From assembly GCA_946481275.1 (NCBI GenBank), contig CAMLMV010000012.1, forward strand, positions 62,001 to 126,000: DNA of 64,000 nucleotides, given 5' to 3'. Positions 36,789 to 46,785 of the stretch are shown here, piece by piece. Every line of letters starts with the position of its first letter. Position 1 is the first letter of the stretch. This DNA is from an uncultured Massilia sp. GTDB lineage: Bacteria; Pseudomonadota; Gammaproteobacteria; Burkholderiales; Burkholderiaceae. A model generated the notes under the pieces. The model made no database searches. It was not told the origin of the DNA and saw nothing but the letters and a program-made list of their open reading frames with translations. Position numbers and translations under genes: made by a program.

Positions 36789-36826
36789 CGCGCATTGACG
36801 CTGTAGCGGTAGCACCACATTCGCGG

Positions 36827-36870
36827 CCGTACGCCATCCGTCCCGACCAGCCGGGGCGGATGGCGTACGG
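36827..36870. repeat. Long near-perfect hairpin
   Basis: A 19-bp stem (CCGTACGCCATCCGTCCCG pairing with its complement at 36852-36870, one T-G pair) around a 6-base loop. It lies between the DUF6139-like gene and the LpxO-like gene. No T-run follows, so it is not a typical terminator. Confidence 0.7.
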
Positions 36871-36918
36871 TCGCGTATCGCATATGGTATCCTTTCGCCT
36901 CGTTTAGTCGGAGGCGTC

Positions 36919-37818
36919 ATGAAGTGGTTCGTTGTCGGTTTTCTCGTGCTGTCGGTCCTGCACATCCATTTCCGCGGCAAGGTCCGCCTGCCGTTCGGCC
37001 GGCAACTGTTCGACCACTCGTCGTTCATGGCGCCGATCAACATGTTCATGCACCTGTTCTCGAAGGTGCCCAGCACGCCGTACATCCCCGTCCGTGAATT
37101 CCCGGAACTGTCCGTGCTGCAGGAAAACTGGCCGATCATCCGCGAGGAGGGCCTGCGCCTGATCGAGATGAAGAAGATCAAGGCCTCCGAGCAGAACAAC
37201 GACGCCGGTTTCAATTCCTTTTTCAAGACGGGCTGGAAGCGCTTCTACCTGAAGTGGTACGACGCGAGCCACCCGTCGGCCGAGCGCTTGTGCCCGCAGA
37301 CGCATGCGCTGCTGCAGGGTATCCCGTCCGTGAAGGCCGCGATGTTCGCCGAGCTGCCGCCGGGCGCGAAGCTGAACCCGCACCGCGACCCGTTCGCGGG
37401 CTCGATGCGCTACCACCTGGGCCTGGCCACGCCGAACGACGACCGCTGCTTCATCGAAGTCGACGGCCAGCGCTACAGCTGGCGCGACGGCCAGGGCGTC
37501 ATCTTCGACGAAACCTATATCCACTGGGCCGAGAACGCCAGCGACAGCGACCGCCTGATCCTGTTCTGTGACGTCGAGCGCCCGATGCGCTTCGGCTGGA
37601 TGCAGGCCGTCAACCGCTGGCTCGGCCGCACGATGATGACGGCCGCGGCGTCGCCCAACGAGACCGGCGACCAGACGGGCCTTGTCAGCAAGCTGTTCCG
37701 CATTTCGTACGTGATGGGCCAGTACCGCCGCCGCTACAAGGCCTGGAACAAGACGGCGTATAAAGCGACGAAGGTCGCGCTGATCGTGGGCCTCGCGGCG
37801 CTCGTGTATTACATCTGA
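36919..37818 (+). CDS. lpxO: Aspartyl/asparaginyl beta-hydroxylase family, LpxO-like lipid A hydroxylase
   Basis: A 299-residue protein. The N-terminal segment (MKWFVVGFLVLSVLHIHF) is a membrane anchor, and a second hydrophobic stretch ends the protein (ALIVGLAALVYYI). The Fe(II)/2-oxoglutarate core has the HRDPFAGSMRYHLGLATP motif (HxD), FDETYIHWAENASDSDR with the distal His and an Arg for 2-oxoglutarate. This fits LpxO, which 2-hydroxylates a secondary acyl chain of lipid A at the inner membrane. A strong terminator follows. Confidence 0.85.
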   Translation: MKWFVVGFLVLSVLHIHFRGKVRLPFGRQLFDHSSFMAPINMFMHLFSKVPSTPYIPVREFPELSVLQENWPIIREEGLRLIEMKKIKASEQNNDAGFNSFFKTGWKRFYLKWYDASHPSAERLCPQTHALLQGIPSVKAAMFAELPPGAKLNPHRDPFAGSMRYHLGLATPNDDRCFIEVDGQRYSWRDGQGVIFDETYIHWAENASDSDRLILFCDVERPMRFGWMQAVNRWLGRTMMTAAASPNETGDQTGLVSKLFRISYVMGQYRRRYKAWNKTAYKATKVALIVGLAALVYYI

Positions 37819-37837
37819 TCGATTACTCTAAGAAACA

Positions 37838-37866
37838 CAAGGGCCGCACATGCCGCGGCCCTTTTT
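37838..37866 (+). terminator. Intrinsic terminator of the lpxO-like gene
   Basis: AAGGGCCGC / GCGGCCCTT stem followed by TTTG, 20 bases past the stop. Confidence 0.8.
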
Positions 37867-37874
37867 GTTTCTCA

Positions 37875-38101
37875 GACTCGGGGTCAGACCCTGTTTTCCG
37901 GAAAATTCGGGGTCAGAGCACATTTTTGAGCAAGTTCTCCATCGACATAATTATTCGTCTGCCGGCTCACGTTCGCGGGGCGGCACCGGCGATCGGTAAG
38001 ACGTTTAGCGGTGTGCGCCGTGGCGGTTAATGCGCGAAGCAATTGATCGAAAATGTGCTCTGACCCCGAATCTGGTCAAAAACGTGCTCTGACCCCGAAT
38101 T
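37875..38101. repeat. REPIN-like repeat cluster 2
   Basis: ATTCGGGGTCAGAGCAC occurs at 37905-37921, a degenerate copy (ACTCGGGGTCAGACCC) at 37876-37891, and inverted copies at 38055-38071 and 38084-38100, around a 133-base core. The last 20 or so core bases resemble those of cluster 1 (AATTG..TC..AAATGTG), while the rest of the core differs. The 37819-38162 gap holds only two terminators and this cluster. Confidence 0.8.
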
Positions 38102-38102
38102 T

Positions 38103-38126
38103 AAAAAGGGCCGCAAGCGCGGCCCT
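38103..38126 (-). terminator. Intrinsic terminator ending cassette 1
   Basis: On the minus strand AGGGCCGC / GCGGCCCT is followed by TTTTTAAA, 37 bases past the barrel-protein stop. It closes the first fibre/export operon. Confidence 0.8.
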
Positions 38127-38162
38127 GGTCGTTGGGCCGCGCCTTGCGGCCAAAGGGGATGC

Positions 38163-39548
38163 TCAGAAGCTGAAGGGCATCCTGACCATCAGCGTGACGT
38201 CCGGCGTATCGCGCGTGAGGCCGGCGCCCACCGATACGCTCAGGGTGCGGTTGTTCTTCAGCCGGTACGAGTAGCCCAGCAGCAGCGTGCCCAGCTGCAC
38301 GCGCACGGAGCCCGGGATCACGTCGCCGTTCTGGTGCATGCGGCCCACCGAGTTGTGGTCGTAGCCGATGCTGAACGACGCCCGCTCGTTCAGTGCCAGG
38401 CCCATGCCGAAGTTGAAGCCGAACACGTCGCCCGGTTCCACCGTACCCAGCAATTCCTTGCCGCCGTTCAGCACGGTGCGGTAGACGTTGCCGCGCTTGA
38501 AGTTCTTCGTATAGCTGAAGCCGCCGAAGAAAATGGCCGGGTCGGACGGCAGCAGCCACGTCACGCTCGGCTGCAGGGAATAAAAGCCGGAACCGGTCGG
38601 CAGGTCGAGCGGCAGGCCCGTCCCGGTGACGTTCTGGCCCACGCAGCGGGTCTGGCAATCCGTCACGACCTGGAACGGGTCGCGGCCCGTGCGCGACTTG
38701 AAGCGCAGTCCGGCGATGTAGTATGGCGTGTCGACGCCGCCGTCGTTCAGCTGGTAGCGCCAGCCCAGCTCGATGTCGCCGATGCCCTTGCCGCTCGTCT
38801 CGAACGCGCGCTCGGCCGCCGTGCCCGTGAACAGCTCGCGGCTGACGGTCGAATCGCTGCGGTAGACGTACGGGATCTTCGCTTCCAGTTCCAGGCGGTT
38901 GTCGAAGCCGTAGCGGAACGTGGCGGTGGCCGTCGTCGTGTTGCGCTTCACTTCGCGCACGTCGAGCAGGCCGATCAGCAACGCCGGGATCACCGTGTAG
39001 CCGACGAGGGCCACGCGGTTGCTCGACGAATATCCGTACTGGACGGACGGCTCGAACACGACTTTGTCCCGCGGCGTCAGCACGCCCGGGGTCTCGAAGA
39101 TTGGCGCCACTTCCGGCGTGCGCGGCGCGGGCGGGCGGCCGACGGCGTCGCTGCCCGCCTGCGCCTGGCCGGCACCGCCCGTACCGCGCAGCGGCGCCAG
39201 GCGGCCCGGGTACACGGGATCCGCGAACGGGACCGCGAGCCTGGGCGGCGCCTCGATCGGGCCGGCCTGCGCCGGCGCGTCCGGCTGGGGCGCCGGCAGG
39301 TTGCCGGTGCCGCGCATCCGCTCGAGCTGCGACGGGGCCGCCGCCGTCGCGGTGTTCGCCGGCGGTGCCACGCCGCTCGCGCGCAACTGGCGTTCCAGTT
39401 CGTCGACGCGCGCGCGCTGCTCTTCCAGCTGTTGTCGCATGATCTTGAGCTGCTCGAGGAGGTCAGGACCGGACTGGGCACCGGCCGGGATGGCCGCCAG
39501 GGCCACGCTGACACCAATCACGCTGTACAGCGCTGGAATTTTTTGCAT
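38163..39548 (-). CDS. FapF-like outer-membrane beta-barrel export protein (cassette 1)
   Basis: A 461-residue precursor: signal peptide (MQKIPALYSVIGVSVALAAI), a coiled coil (about 28-60, LEQLKIMRQQLEEQRARVDE), a Pro/Ala-rich linker (60-145), then a C-terminal region of alternating amphipathic strands ending in VRMPFSF (terminal Phe, as in barrel proteins). Coiled coil plus plug/linker plus barrel is the layout of FapF, the trimeric amyloid exporter of Pseudomonas. A pair of Cys (DCQTRC) lies mid-barrel and is identical in the cassette 2 copy. It is the last gene of cassette 1. The Fap assignment is by architecture and context. Confidence 0.75.
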   Translation of the reverse strand: MQKIPALYSVIGVSVALAAIPAGAQSGPDLLEQLKIMRQQLEEQRARVDELERQLRASGVAPPANTATAAAPSQLERMRGTGNLPAPQPDAPAQAGPIEAPPRLAVPFADPVYPGRLAPLRGTGGAGQAQAGSDAVGRPPAPRTPEVAPIFETPGVLTPRDKVVFEPSVQYGYSSSNRVALVGYTVIPALLIGLLDVREVKRNTTTATATFRYGFDNRLELEAKIPYVYRSDSTVSRELFTGTAAERAFETSGKGIGDIELGWRYQLNDGGVDTPYYIAGLRFKSRTGRDPFQVVTDCQTRCVGQNVTGTGLPLDLPTGSGFYSLQPSVTWLLPSDPAIFFGGFSYTKNFKRGNVYRTVLNGGKELLGTVEPGDVFGFNFGMGLALNERASFSIGYDHNSVGRMHQNGDVIPGSVRVQLGTLLLGYSYRLKNNRTLSVSVGAGLTRDTPDVTLMVRMPFSF

Positions 39549-39572
39549 AAGTTTTCTCCAGGTAAAAATCCG

Positions 39573-40076
39573 TCACCTGCCGGCGGCGGCGGTATTGAGC
39601 GCGTTCGCGAGGCTGGACTGGAAATTCATGGCCTGCAGCAGTCCGCGTGCGTTCACGCTTGCATTGATGATGGTCTGGTTGTTGATCAACTGGTTGTTCA
39701 GGCTGTTCTGGATGACGGTGCCGCCCAGCGTCGTGTCGCCCATCTGGACGTTGAACGTACCGCCGCCGTTCTGGATCAACCTCACCTGGTTGGCCGTGTC
39801 GGCGGTCAGTGCACTGCGGCCGCTCGTGAGCTGGCCGAGGTCGCCCAGTTCCAGCTGGCTGCGTTCGGCCACGTTGCCGTTGATCGTGACGATGCGCTCG
39901 ATGCCGAGCGTCACCGCCAGGCCGTTGTCGGTGATGAAGCCACCGCGGTAGTCGTCCAGCGAGTCCGCCGCGACGGCGTTGTCGCTGCTGAACGGATTGT
40001 CCGGGCCCTCGGCGTAGCCGTGCGTCGCGATCGCGGCGCTGGCCAGCACGAGGCCGATCTGGACGGGTATGCGCAT
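39573..40076 (-). CDS. Small secreted Q/N-rich protein, possible minor fibre component (cassette 1)
   Basis: A 167-residue precursor with signal peptide MRIPVQIGLVLASAAIATHGYA. A conserved LDDYRGGFITDNGLAVTLGIERIVTING block is followed by a Q/N-rich C-terminal half (GGTVIQNSLNNQLINNQTII, then NASVNARGLLQAMNFQSSL). The Q/N ladder looks like an amyloid-prone segment and is shared with the other secreted proteins of the cassette. It could correspond functionally to FapE. It lies 24 bases before the barrel gene. Confidence 0.65.
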   Translation of the reverse strand: MRIPVQIGLVLASAAIATHGYAEGPDNPFSSDNAVAADSLDDYRGGFITDNGLAVTLGIERIVTINGNVAERSQLELGDLGQLTSGRSALTADTANQVRLIQNGGGTFNVQMGDTTLGGTVIQNSLNNQLINNQTIINASVNARGLLQAMNFQSSLANALNTAAAGR

Positions 40077-40087
40077 GGGGTCTCCTG

Positions 40088-40777
40088 TCAAAAATCGCCC
40101 GGACCGAATTTCGGCAGCGTCGTCATGTCGATCGCGGTCCGGGTCACACCCTCGGCCAGGGGCGCGCGTGGCGCGGCCCGCCAGTCGAGGTCGGCGTTGA
40201 ACGAAGGCTTGCCGGGCGCGTCGTGGATGACGAACAGCAGCCGGGTCGGCCAGATGGATTCGAAGTGCTCGCGCGTGATGGAGCGCGTGCCGCTGGACGG
40301 ATCGCCCAGCAGGATGCGCCCGTCGTCCGCGCCCTTGATCACGACGAAGTGGTTGTAGCCTTTCTCGGAGATCAGCACGATGGCGGGCAGCCTGCTGTCG
40401 AACAGCTTCTGCAACGGCACCTGGAAGCCGTCCGCCTTGTAGCCGATCTTCGCGAGATAGCGCTGCATGTCCAGCAGCGAAAAGCCTTCGCGCCGGATCT
40501 TGGCCTGGTCGCCGATCTCCCACATCGCCTTGAAGGCGGTCGTTTCGCTGATCGGGTAGCCGTAGTGATAGGTCAGCAGCGTGGCCAGGGCGGCCGAGCC
40601 GCAGCTGAAGTCGTATTGCTGGCGCGTCGTCGAGGTGAAGCGCAATTCGCGCATGCTCTTGACCGGCACGTCGAAACGGGCGCCGCCCGCGATCGGCAGG
40701 TCGGCCGCATTTACGCAGGCAGCGCCCGGCAAGGTGCCCAGCACTGAGCATAGGAGGGGCAGGGCGCCGTACTTCAT
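40088..40777 (-). CDS. C39-family cysteine peptidase, FapD-like (cassette 1)
   Basis: A 229-residue precursor. After the signal peptide it is a peptidase C39 domain with catalytic Cys59 in QQYDFSCGSAALATLLTYHYG, His143 in YNHFVVIKG and Asp159 in ILLGDPSSG. C39 peptidases normally process double-Gly leaders in bacteriocin exporters; stand-alone periplasmic ones are the FapD component of Fap amyloid systems. The ATG overlaps the preceding small gene's stop (ATGA, 40777-40774), so translation is coupled. Catalytic residues are intact, so it should be active. Confidence 0.85.
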   Translation of the reverse strand: MKYGALPLLCSVLGTLPGAACVNAADLPIAGGARFDVPVKSMRELRFTSTTRQQYDFSCGSAALATLLTYHYGYPISETTAFKAMWEIGDQAKIRREGFSLLDMQRYLAKIGYKADGFQVPLQKLFDSRLPAIVLISEKGYNHFVVIKGADDGRILLGDPSSGTRSITREHFESIWPTRLLFVIHDAPGKPSFNADLDWRAAPRAPLAEGVTRTAIDMTTLPKFGPGDF

Positions 40778-41202
40778 TTGAACTGCAGGTTGACGATGGT
40801 GGCGTTCTGGATCAGGACGTTTGCGCCGCTGTTCTGGATCACCACCGGTATGCCCGACATGTTGGCAAACGCCCCGGCATCGATCGTGTTCGTGCCGGTG
40901 ACGACGTTCACCGCGCTGTTGCCGGTCACGACGCCGCCGAGATTCGCGTTGTTGTTGGTGTTGAACGTGTCCGTCCCACCGCGCGAATGCTCCAGCTTGC
41001 CCAGGTCGGCGGCGGCGCCGAATCCGAGCTTGTCCGGCGCCTCGGCCGTCTTGCCGGCACCCGTGGCCGGCCTGGCGGCAGGCTGGCTGTCCTGGATGGG
41101 AACCGCGAGTTCCGGTCCCGCCCAGGCCGCGGATGCGCAGGCCGCGAGCACAGCGAAGCTGCACACGCGGTTGCCGACGCTACTCTTGAGTGATGACTGC
41201 AT
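40774..41202 (-). CDS. Small secreted protein with Q/N motif (cassette 1)
   Basis: A 142-residue precursor (signal peptide ending ASAAWA). The mature region has a low-complexity Pro/Ala part, then TDTFNTNNNANLGGVVTGNS, and ends SGIPVVIQNSGANVLIQNAT then IVNLQFK. That ending is nearly identical in cassette 2 and aligns with the C-terminus of the fibre protein. It may be a nucleator, chaperone or minor subunit (FapA/FapB role). It lies directly before the C39 peptidase gene. Confidence 0.65.
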   Translation of the reverse strand: MQSSLKSSVGNRVCSFAVLAACASAAWAGPELAVPIQDSQPAARPATGAGKTAEAPDKLGFGAAADLGKLEHSRGGTDTFNTNNNANLGGVVTGNSAVNVVTGTNTIDAGAFANMSGIPVVIQNSGANVLIQNATIVNLQFK

Positions 41203-41223
41203 GCTCTACCCCCGGTTGCATCG

Positions 41224-41253
41224 AAAAACCGCCGTGCCCGAAGGCACGGCGGT
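41224..41253 (-). terminator. Intrinsic terminator between fibre gene and export genes (cassette 1)
   Basis: On the minus strand ACCGCCGTGCC / GGCACGGCGGT, loop TTCG, followed by TTTTCG. It lies 9 bases after the fibre stop and 22 before the next start. There is no promoter-like sequence in the short gap, so export genes probably depend on readthrough. Confidence 0.75.
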
Positions 41254-41261
41254 CCTTGGCA

Positions 41262-43589
<2,328 letters not shown>

Positions 43590-43623
43590 TCGAGTTCCCC
43601 TCTGGGTTTGATGGTTGGTGATG

Positions 43624-43643
43624 GGTCGGCTGTAGCGCCGACC
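43624..43643 (-). promoter_or_regulatory. 5'-terminal leader hairpin of the cassette 1 fibre mRNA
   Basis: GGTCGGCGCTACAGCCGACC (minus strand) has a 7-bp stem and 6-base loop. Counting 12 bases from the -12 GC of the sigma-54 promoter puts +1 at 43643, the first base of the hairpin. Cassette 2 has an equivalent. Confidence 0.65.
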
Positions 43644-43653
43644 TCCAACCCTT

Positions 43654-43669
43654 TGCAGTTTCAGTGCCA
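43654..43669 (-). promoter_or_regulatory. Sigma-54 promoter of the cassette 1 fibre gene
   Basis: TGGCACTGAAACTGCA on the minus strand matches the consensus TGGCACG-N4-TTGCA with GG and GC at exact 10-base spacing. It lies about 65 bases before the fibre ATG and just downstream of a sigma-54 activator gene, and matches the site in cassette 2. Confidence 0.8.
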
Positions 43670-43745
43670 GCCTCACTGCAGAGTTCGCTAACCCATTGTT
43701 TTTGTTGACTTTGTACGGATCTTCCTACACGACTGTCAGAGAAAA

Positions 43746-43794
43746 TCCGGCACGATTTACCGAAAATATCGAAAAACTGTTTCACTTCCGGCAC
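43746..43794. promoter_or_regulatory. Candidate activator-binding repeats upstream of the cassette 1 promoter
   Basis: TCCGGCAC occurs at 43746-43753 and 43787-43794. Spacing is 41 bases, about four helical turns, and the sites lie about 105-150 bases upstream of the predicted +1, the normal range for sigma-54 activator sites. Confidence 0.4.
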
Positions 43795-43823
43795 AACTCT
43801 GTCCACCTACGCGCTGCAACACA

Positions 43824-43851
43824 CAAAAAAAAGTGGACACCTTGTCCACTT
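43824..43851 (-). terminator. Intrinsic terminator of VpsR-like activator gene 1
   Basis: AAGTGGAC / GTCCACTT with a 5-base loop is followed on the minus strand by a run of T (TTTTTT). It separates the activator gene from the fibre operon. Confidence 0.8.
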
Positions 43852-43872
43852 GTGCCACATGCGGAACATGCG

Positions 43873-45207
43873 TCACTCGCGCATGCCGTGCTTGCTCAGC
43901 AAACGGTACATCGTCGTGCGCGATACACCCAGGTCGCGTGCTGCCCGGCTCACGTTGTGGCCGCTGCGGTCCAGGCATTCGCGCAGCGCGCGCCGCTCGG
44001 AGCGCATGCGCGTGTCGTCCAGCGCGGCGGGCGTCGGCGCCATGATCCCGCGCGTCAGTCCCAGGTCTTCCGGCATGATCAGGCGTCCATCCGACATGAC
44101 CAGTGCCCGCCGCACCCGGTTGATCAGTTCGCGCACATTGCCCGGCCAGTCGTGGTCGAGGATCGCCTCGATCGCCCGGTTGGAGAACCCCTTCAGGCGC
44201 GGCGATTTTTCGCTCGCGTACATGTGGAAGAAGTGCTCGGCCAGCGTGACGAGGTCGTCGCGTCGTTCGCGCAGCGGCGGCACGGTCACGGGGAGCACGG
44301 CGAGGCGGTAGTACAGGTCTTCGCGGAAGGCGCCGCTGGCGACGGCCTGCTGCAGTTGGACGTGCGACGCGGCGATGACGCGCACGTCCACCCGGATGTT
44401 GCGCGTACTGCCCAGGCGGCAGATCGTCTTCTCCTGCAGGAAGCGCAGCAAATTGGCCTGCAGGTCCTTCGGCAGGTCGCCGATCTCGTCGAGGAACAGG
44501 GTGCCCCCGTCCGCCGATTCGATCAGGCCCGCCTGGCCGCGCGTGGCGCCCGTGAAGGCCCCGCGTTCGTACCCGAACAGCTCGGAGTGGATCAGGCTCG
44601 GCGCGATGGCGCCGCAGTTGATGGGGACGAATGGCCCCGCGGCACGGTCCGATTGCGCGTGGATCGCCTGGGCCGTGAGCTCCTTGCCGCTGCCGCTTTC
44701 GCCCCAGATCAGTACGGGTGCCGCCACCTTGGCGACGCGCGACACCTGCGCGCGCAGGCGCGCGATCGCATCGCAGCCGCCGATCAGCGGCGATGCGGGA
44801 TCGTCGTGGGCGTCGTTGGCGCTGGGCCGCCTGCGCAGCATCGCCCAGCCGTGCGCATGGCCGAGCGTATGGGCCAGCCGGACCGGATCGACGGGGGCCG
44901 TGTGGTAATCGCACAGGTGCTCCACGACGAGGTCGCGGCAGGGCGCGGATTCGAGATCGCGCGGGTTGAACACGCCCACCCACTGCACCTGGCTGTGGCG
45001 GCGCAGGAAGGTGTCCACTTCGGCCGGCCGGTGCTGCTCGCGGTCGTGCATGAGCAGGCCGACCAGGTAACGGTCGTTACGCAGTTCGCGCCCGGCATCG
45101 CCGAGACTGCTGACACTGCGGATCTCCCAGTCGTGCATTGCCTCGTCGAGCAGGGCGCGCGCACCCTTGTCGTCGGGGGCAATGCACAGCAGGCGCTTTC
45201 GGGTCAT
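43873..45207 (-). CDS. VpsR-like sigma-54-dependent transcriptional activator (cassette 1)
   Basis: A 444-residue activator. Residues 1-130 are a VpsR-like, REC-related domain (RKRLLCIAPDD, VQWVGVFNPRDLESAPCRDLVVEHL, HTLGHAHGWAMLRR). The AAA+ domain has Walker A GESGSGKE (169-176), GAFTGA (216-221) for sigma-54 contact and GGTLFLDEIGDL Walker B. A Fis-type helix-turn-helix ends the protein (NVSRAARDLGVSRTTMYRLL). VpsR of Vibrio controls biofilm genes and responds to c-di-GMP. Its gene lies directly before a sigma-54 promoter, the obvious target. Start at 45207 with GGAGGA. Confidence 0.9.
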   Translation of the reverse strand: MTRKRLLCIAPDDKGARALLDEAMHDWEIRSVSSLGDAGRELRNDRYLVGLLMHDREQHRPAEVDTFLRRHSQVQWVGVFNPRDLESAPCRDLVVEHLCDYHTAPVDPVRLAHTLGHAHGWAMLRRRPSANDAHDDPASPLIGGCDAIARLRAQVSRVAKVAAPVLIWGESGSGKELTAQAIHAQSDRAAGPFVPINCGAIAPSLIHSELFGYERGAFTGATRGQAGLIESADGGTLFLDEIGDLPKDLQANLLRFLQEKTICRLGSTRNIRVDVRVIAASHVQLQQAVASGAFREDLYYRLAVLPVTVPPLRERRDDLVTLAEHFFHMYASEKSPRLKGFSNRAIEAILDHDWPGNVRELINRVRRALVMSDGRLIMPEDLGLTRGIMAPTPAALDDTRMRSERRALRECLDRSGHNVSRAARDLGVSRTTMYRLLSKHGMRE

Positions 45208-45282
45208 CCATCCTCCATCGGGTAATCGGCCGGTCCTCGCAACGGCGGCAGACGAATGGGCACCGGCATCATTTCTTGACAA

Positions 45283-45436
45283 GTGTAACTGGGTGTAACC
45301 GAGACTGTTGTTCTGTAGCTTGTTAGCAATTTCTTATTATCAGTTGATCTTTGTTTAACATTATGCCGCGTGTGAAATATTCGTGGCGGACGATAGGATA
45401 ACGACCGGCAGTTACAATTTGTGACAATCGTGTAAC
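45283..45436. promoter_or_regulatory. GTGTAAC repeats in the AT-rich region upstream of activator gene 1
   Basis: GTGTAAC lies at 45283-45289, 45293-45299 (10 bases apart) and 45430-45436. The 45208-45542 gap has no gene and is distinctly AT-rich for this genome. It presumably holds the promoter of activator gene 1; the repeats may be regulator sites. Confidence 0.4.
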
Positions 45437-45542
45437 CGATTCTCGTCATGGTCAAGGAAATAACGGTCAACGTGTGGCTTTTTGCCGATTGCGGGAGGGG
45501 AATCCCCCATCGCTGGGGGGAGCTTGCGGAGATTGATGTTGT

Positions 45543-46760
45543 TCAGAAGCCGAACGGCATGCGGACCGTGAGGGTCACGTCGGGCGTGTCGCGCGTGAGA
45601 CCGGCGCCGACGGACACGTTCACGGTGCGGTGCGCGTCGATCCGGTACGATGCGCCGACCAGCAGGGTGCCCAGCTGGACGCGCACCGAACCGGGGATGA
45701 CCTGGCCGTTCTGGCGCGTGCGATCCACGGCGCTGTGGTCGTAACCGAAGCTCAGCGACGCCTTGTCGTTCAGGGCAAGGCCCATGCCGAGATTGAAGCC
45801 GAGCACGTCGCCCGCCTTGATGTCGCCCAGCGGTTCGCGCTGGCCGGCGAGGACCGTGCGGTAGACGTCGCGGCGCCGGAAGTTCTTCGTATAGCTGATG
45901 CTGCCGAAGAACACGGCCGGATCGGATGGCAGCAGCCACGTCAGGCTGGGCTGCAGCGAGCGGAATCCGGACCCGGTGGGCAAGGACAGCGGCAGCCCCG
46001 TGCCGGTGACGTTCTGGCCCACGCAGCGCGTCTGGCAATCGGTCACGACCTGGAACGGGTCGCGGCCCGTGCGCGATTTATAGCGCAGCCCCCCGATGAC
46101 GTAAGCGCTGTCGGGCCCGCCCCGGTTGAGCTGCACGCGCGCGGCCGCTTCCACGTCGCCGATGGCCTTGCCGCTCGTGTCGAACGCCCGTTCCGCCGCC
46201 GTGCCCGTGAAGATCTCGCGGCTGACGGTCGAGTCGGAGCGGTAGACGTATGGCACCTTCGCCTCCAGCTCGAAGCGGTTGCCGACGCCGTAGCGGAGGG
46301 TGACGGCCGCCGTCGTCGTGTTGCGCTTCACTTCGCGTACGTCCAGCAGGCCGATCAGCAGCGCCGGGATCACCGTGTAGCCGACCAGCGCCACCCGGTT
46401 GCTGGACGAGTAGCCGTACTGGATCGACGGCTCGACCACGACGCGGCCGCGCGGCGTCAGCACGCCCGGGCTGTCGAAGATCGGCGCGACCTCCGGGGCC
46501 CGCGCGGCCGCCTGCGGCACGGGCCCCACCGCACCCGGGGGCGGCGCTGCGTCGGCGGCCGCGCCTTTGCCGCGCAGGTCGTCGAGCCGGGCCGCGCCGA
46601 GTTGCCGTTCCAGGGCGTCGATGCGGGCCCGCTGCTGGTCGAGTTGCTGCCGCATGGTCTTCACGGCTTCGATGAGTTGCGCCTGCTGCGCTGCCGCCGG
46701 CATGCAGGTCATGATGAGGCCAAGGCCGATCGCGCCGGGTAGCGCGGGAAACATTTGCAT
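45543..46760 (-). CDS. FapF-like outer-membrane beta-barrel export protein (cassette 2)
   Basis: A 405-residue precursor homologous to the cassette 1 barrel protein over its length: signal peptide, coiled coil (about 28-60, MRQQLDQQRARIDALERQL), a shorter Pro/Ala linker, and a barrel ending VRMPFGF. Long identical stretches include SPGVLTP, YSSSNRVALVGYTVIPALLI, GLLDVREVKRNTTTA and DCQTRCVGQNVTGTGLPL. The linker is about 60 residues shorter than in copy 1. Last gene of cassette 2. No clear T-rich terminator follows. Confidence 0.75.
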   Translation of the reverse strand: MQMFPALPGAIGLGLIMTCMPAAAQQAQLIEAVKTMRQQLDQQRARIDALERQLGAARLDDLRGKGAAADAAPPPGAVGPVPQAAARAPEVAPIFDSPGVLTPRGRVVVEPSIQYGYSSSNRVALVGYTVIPALLIGLLDVREVKRNTTTAAVTLRYGVGNRFELEAKVPYVYRSDSTVSREIFTGTAAERAFDTSGKAIGDVEAAARVQLNRGGPDSAYVIGGLRYKSRTGRDPFQVVTDCQTRCVGQNVTGTGLPLSLPTGSGFRSLQPSLTWLLPSDPAVFFGSISYTKNFRRRDVYRTVLAGQREPLGDIKAGDVLGFNLGMGLALNDKASLSFGYDHSAVDRTRQNGQVIPGSVRVQLGTLLVGASYRIDAHRTVNVSVGAGLTRDTPDVTLTVRMPFGF

Positions 46761-46785
46761 GGTGATGGGCTCCGCACTGAAGCCG

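Noticed and set aside
45490..45540. Terminator after the cassette 2 barrel gene
   Set aside because: A CCCCC/GGGGG stem is present but no T-run follows, so it is not convincing.
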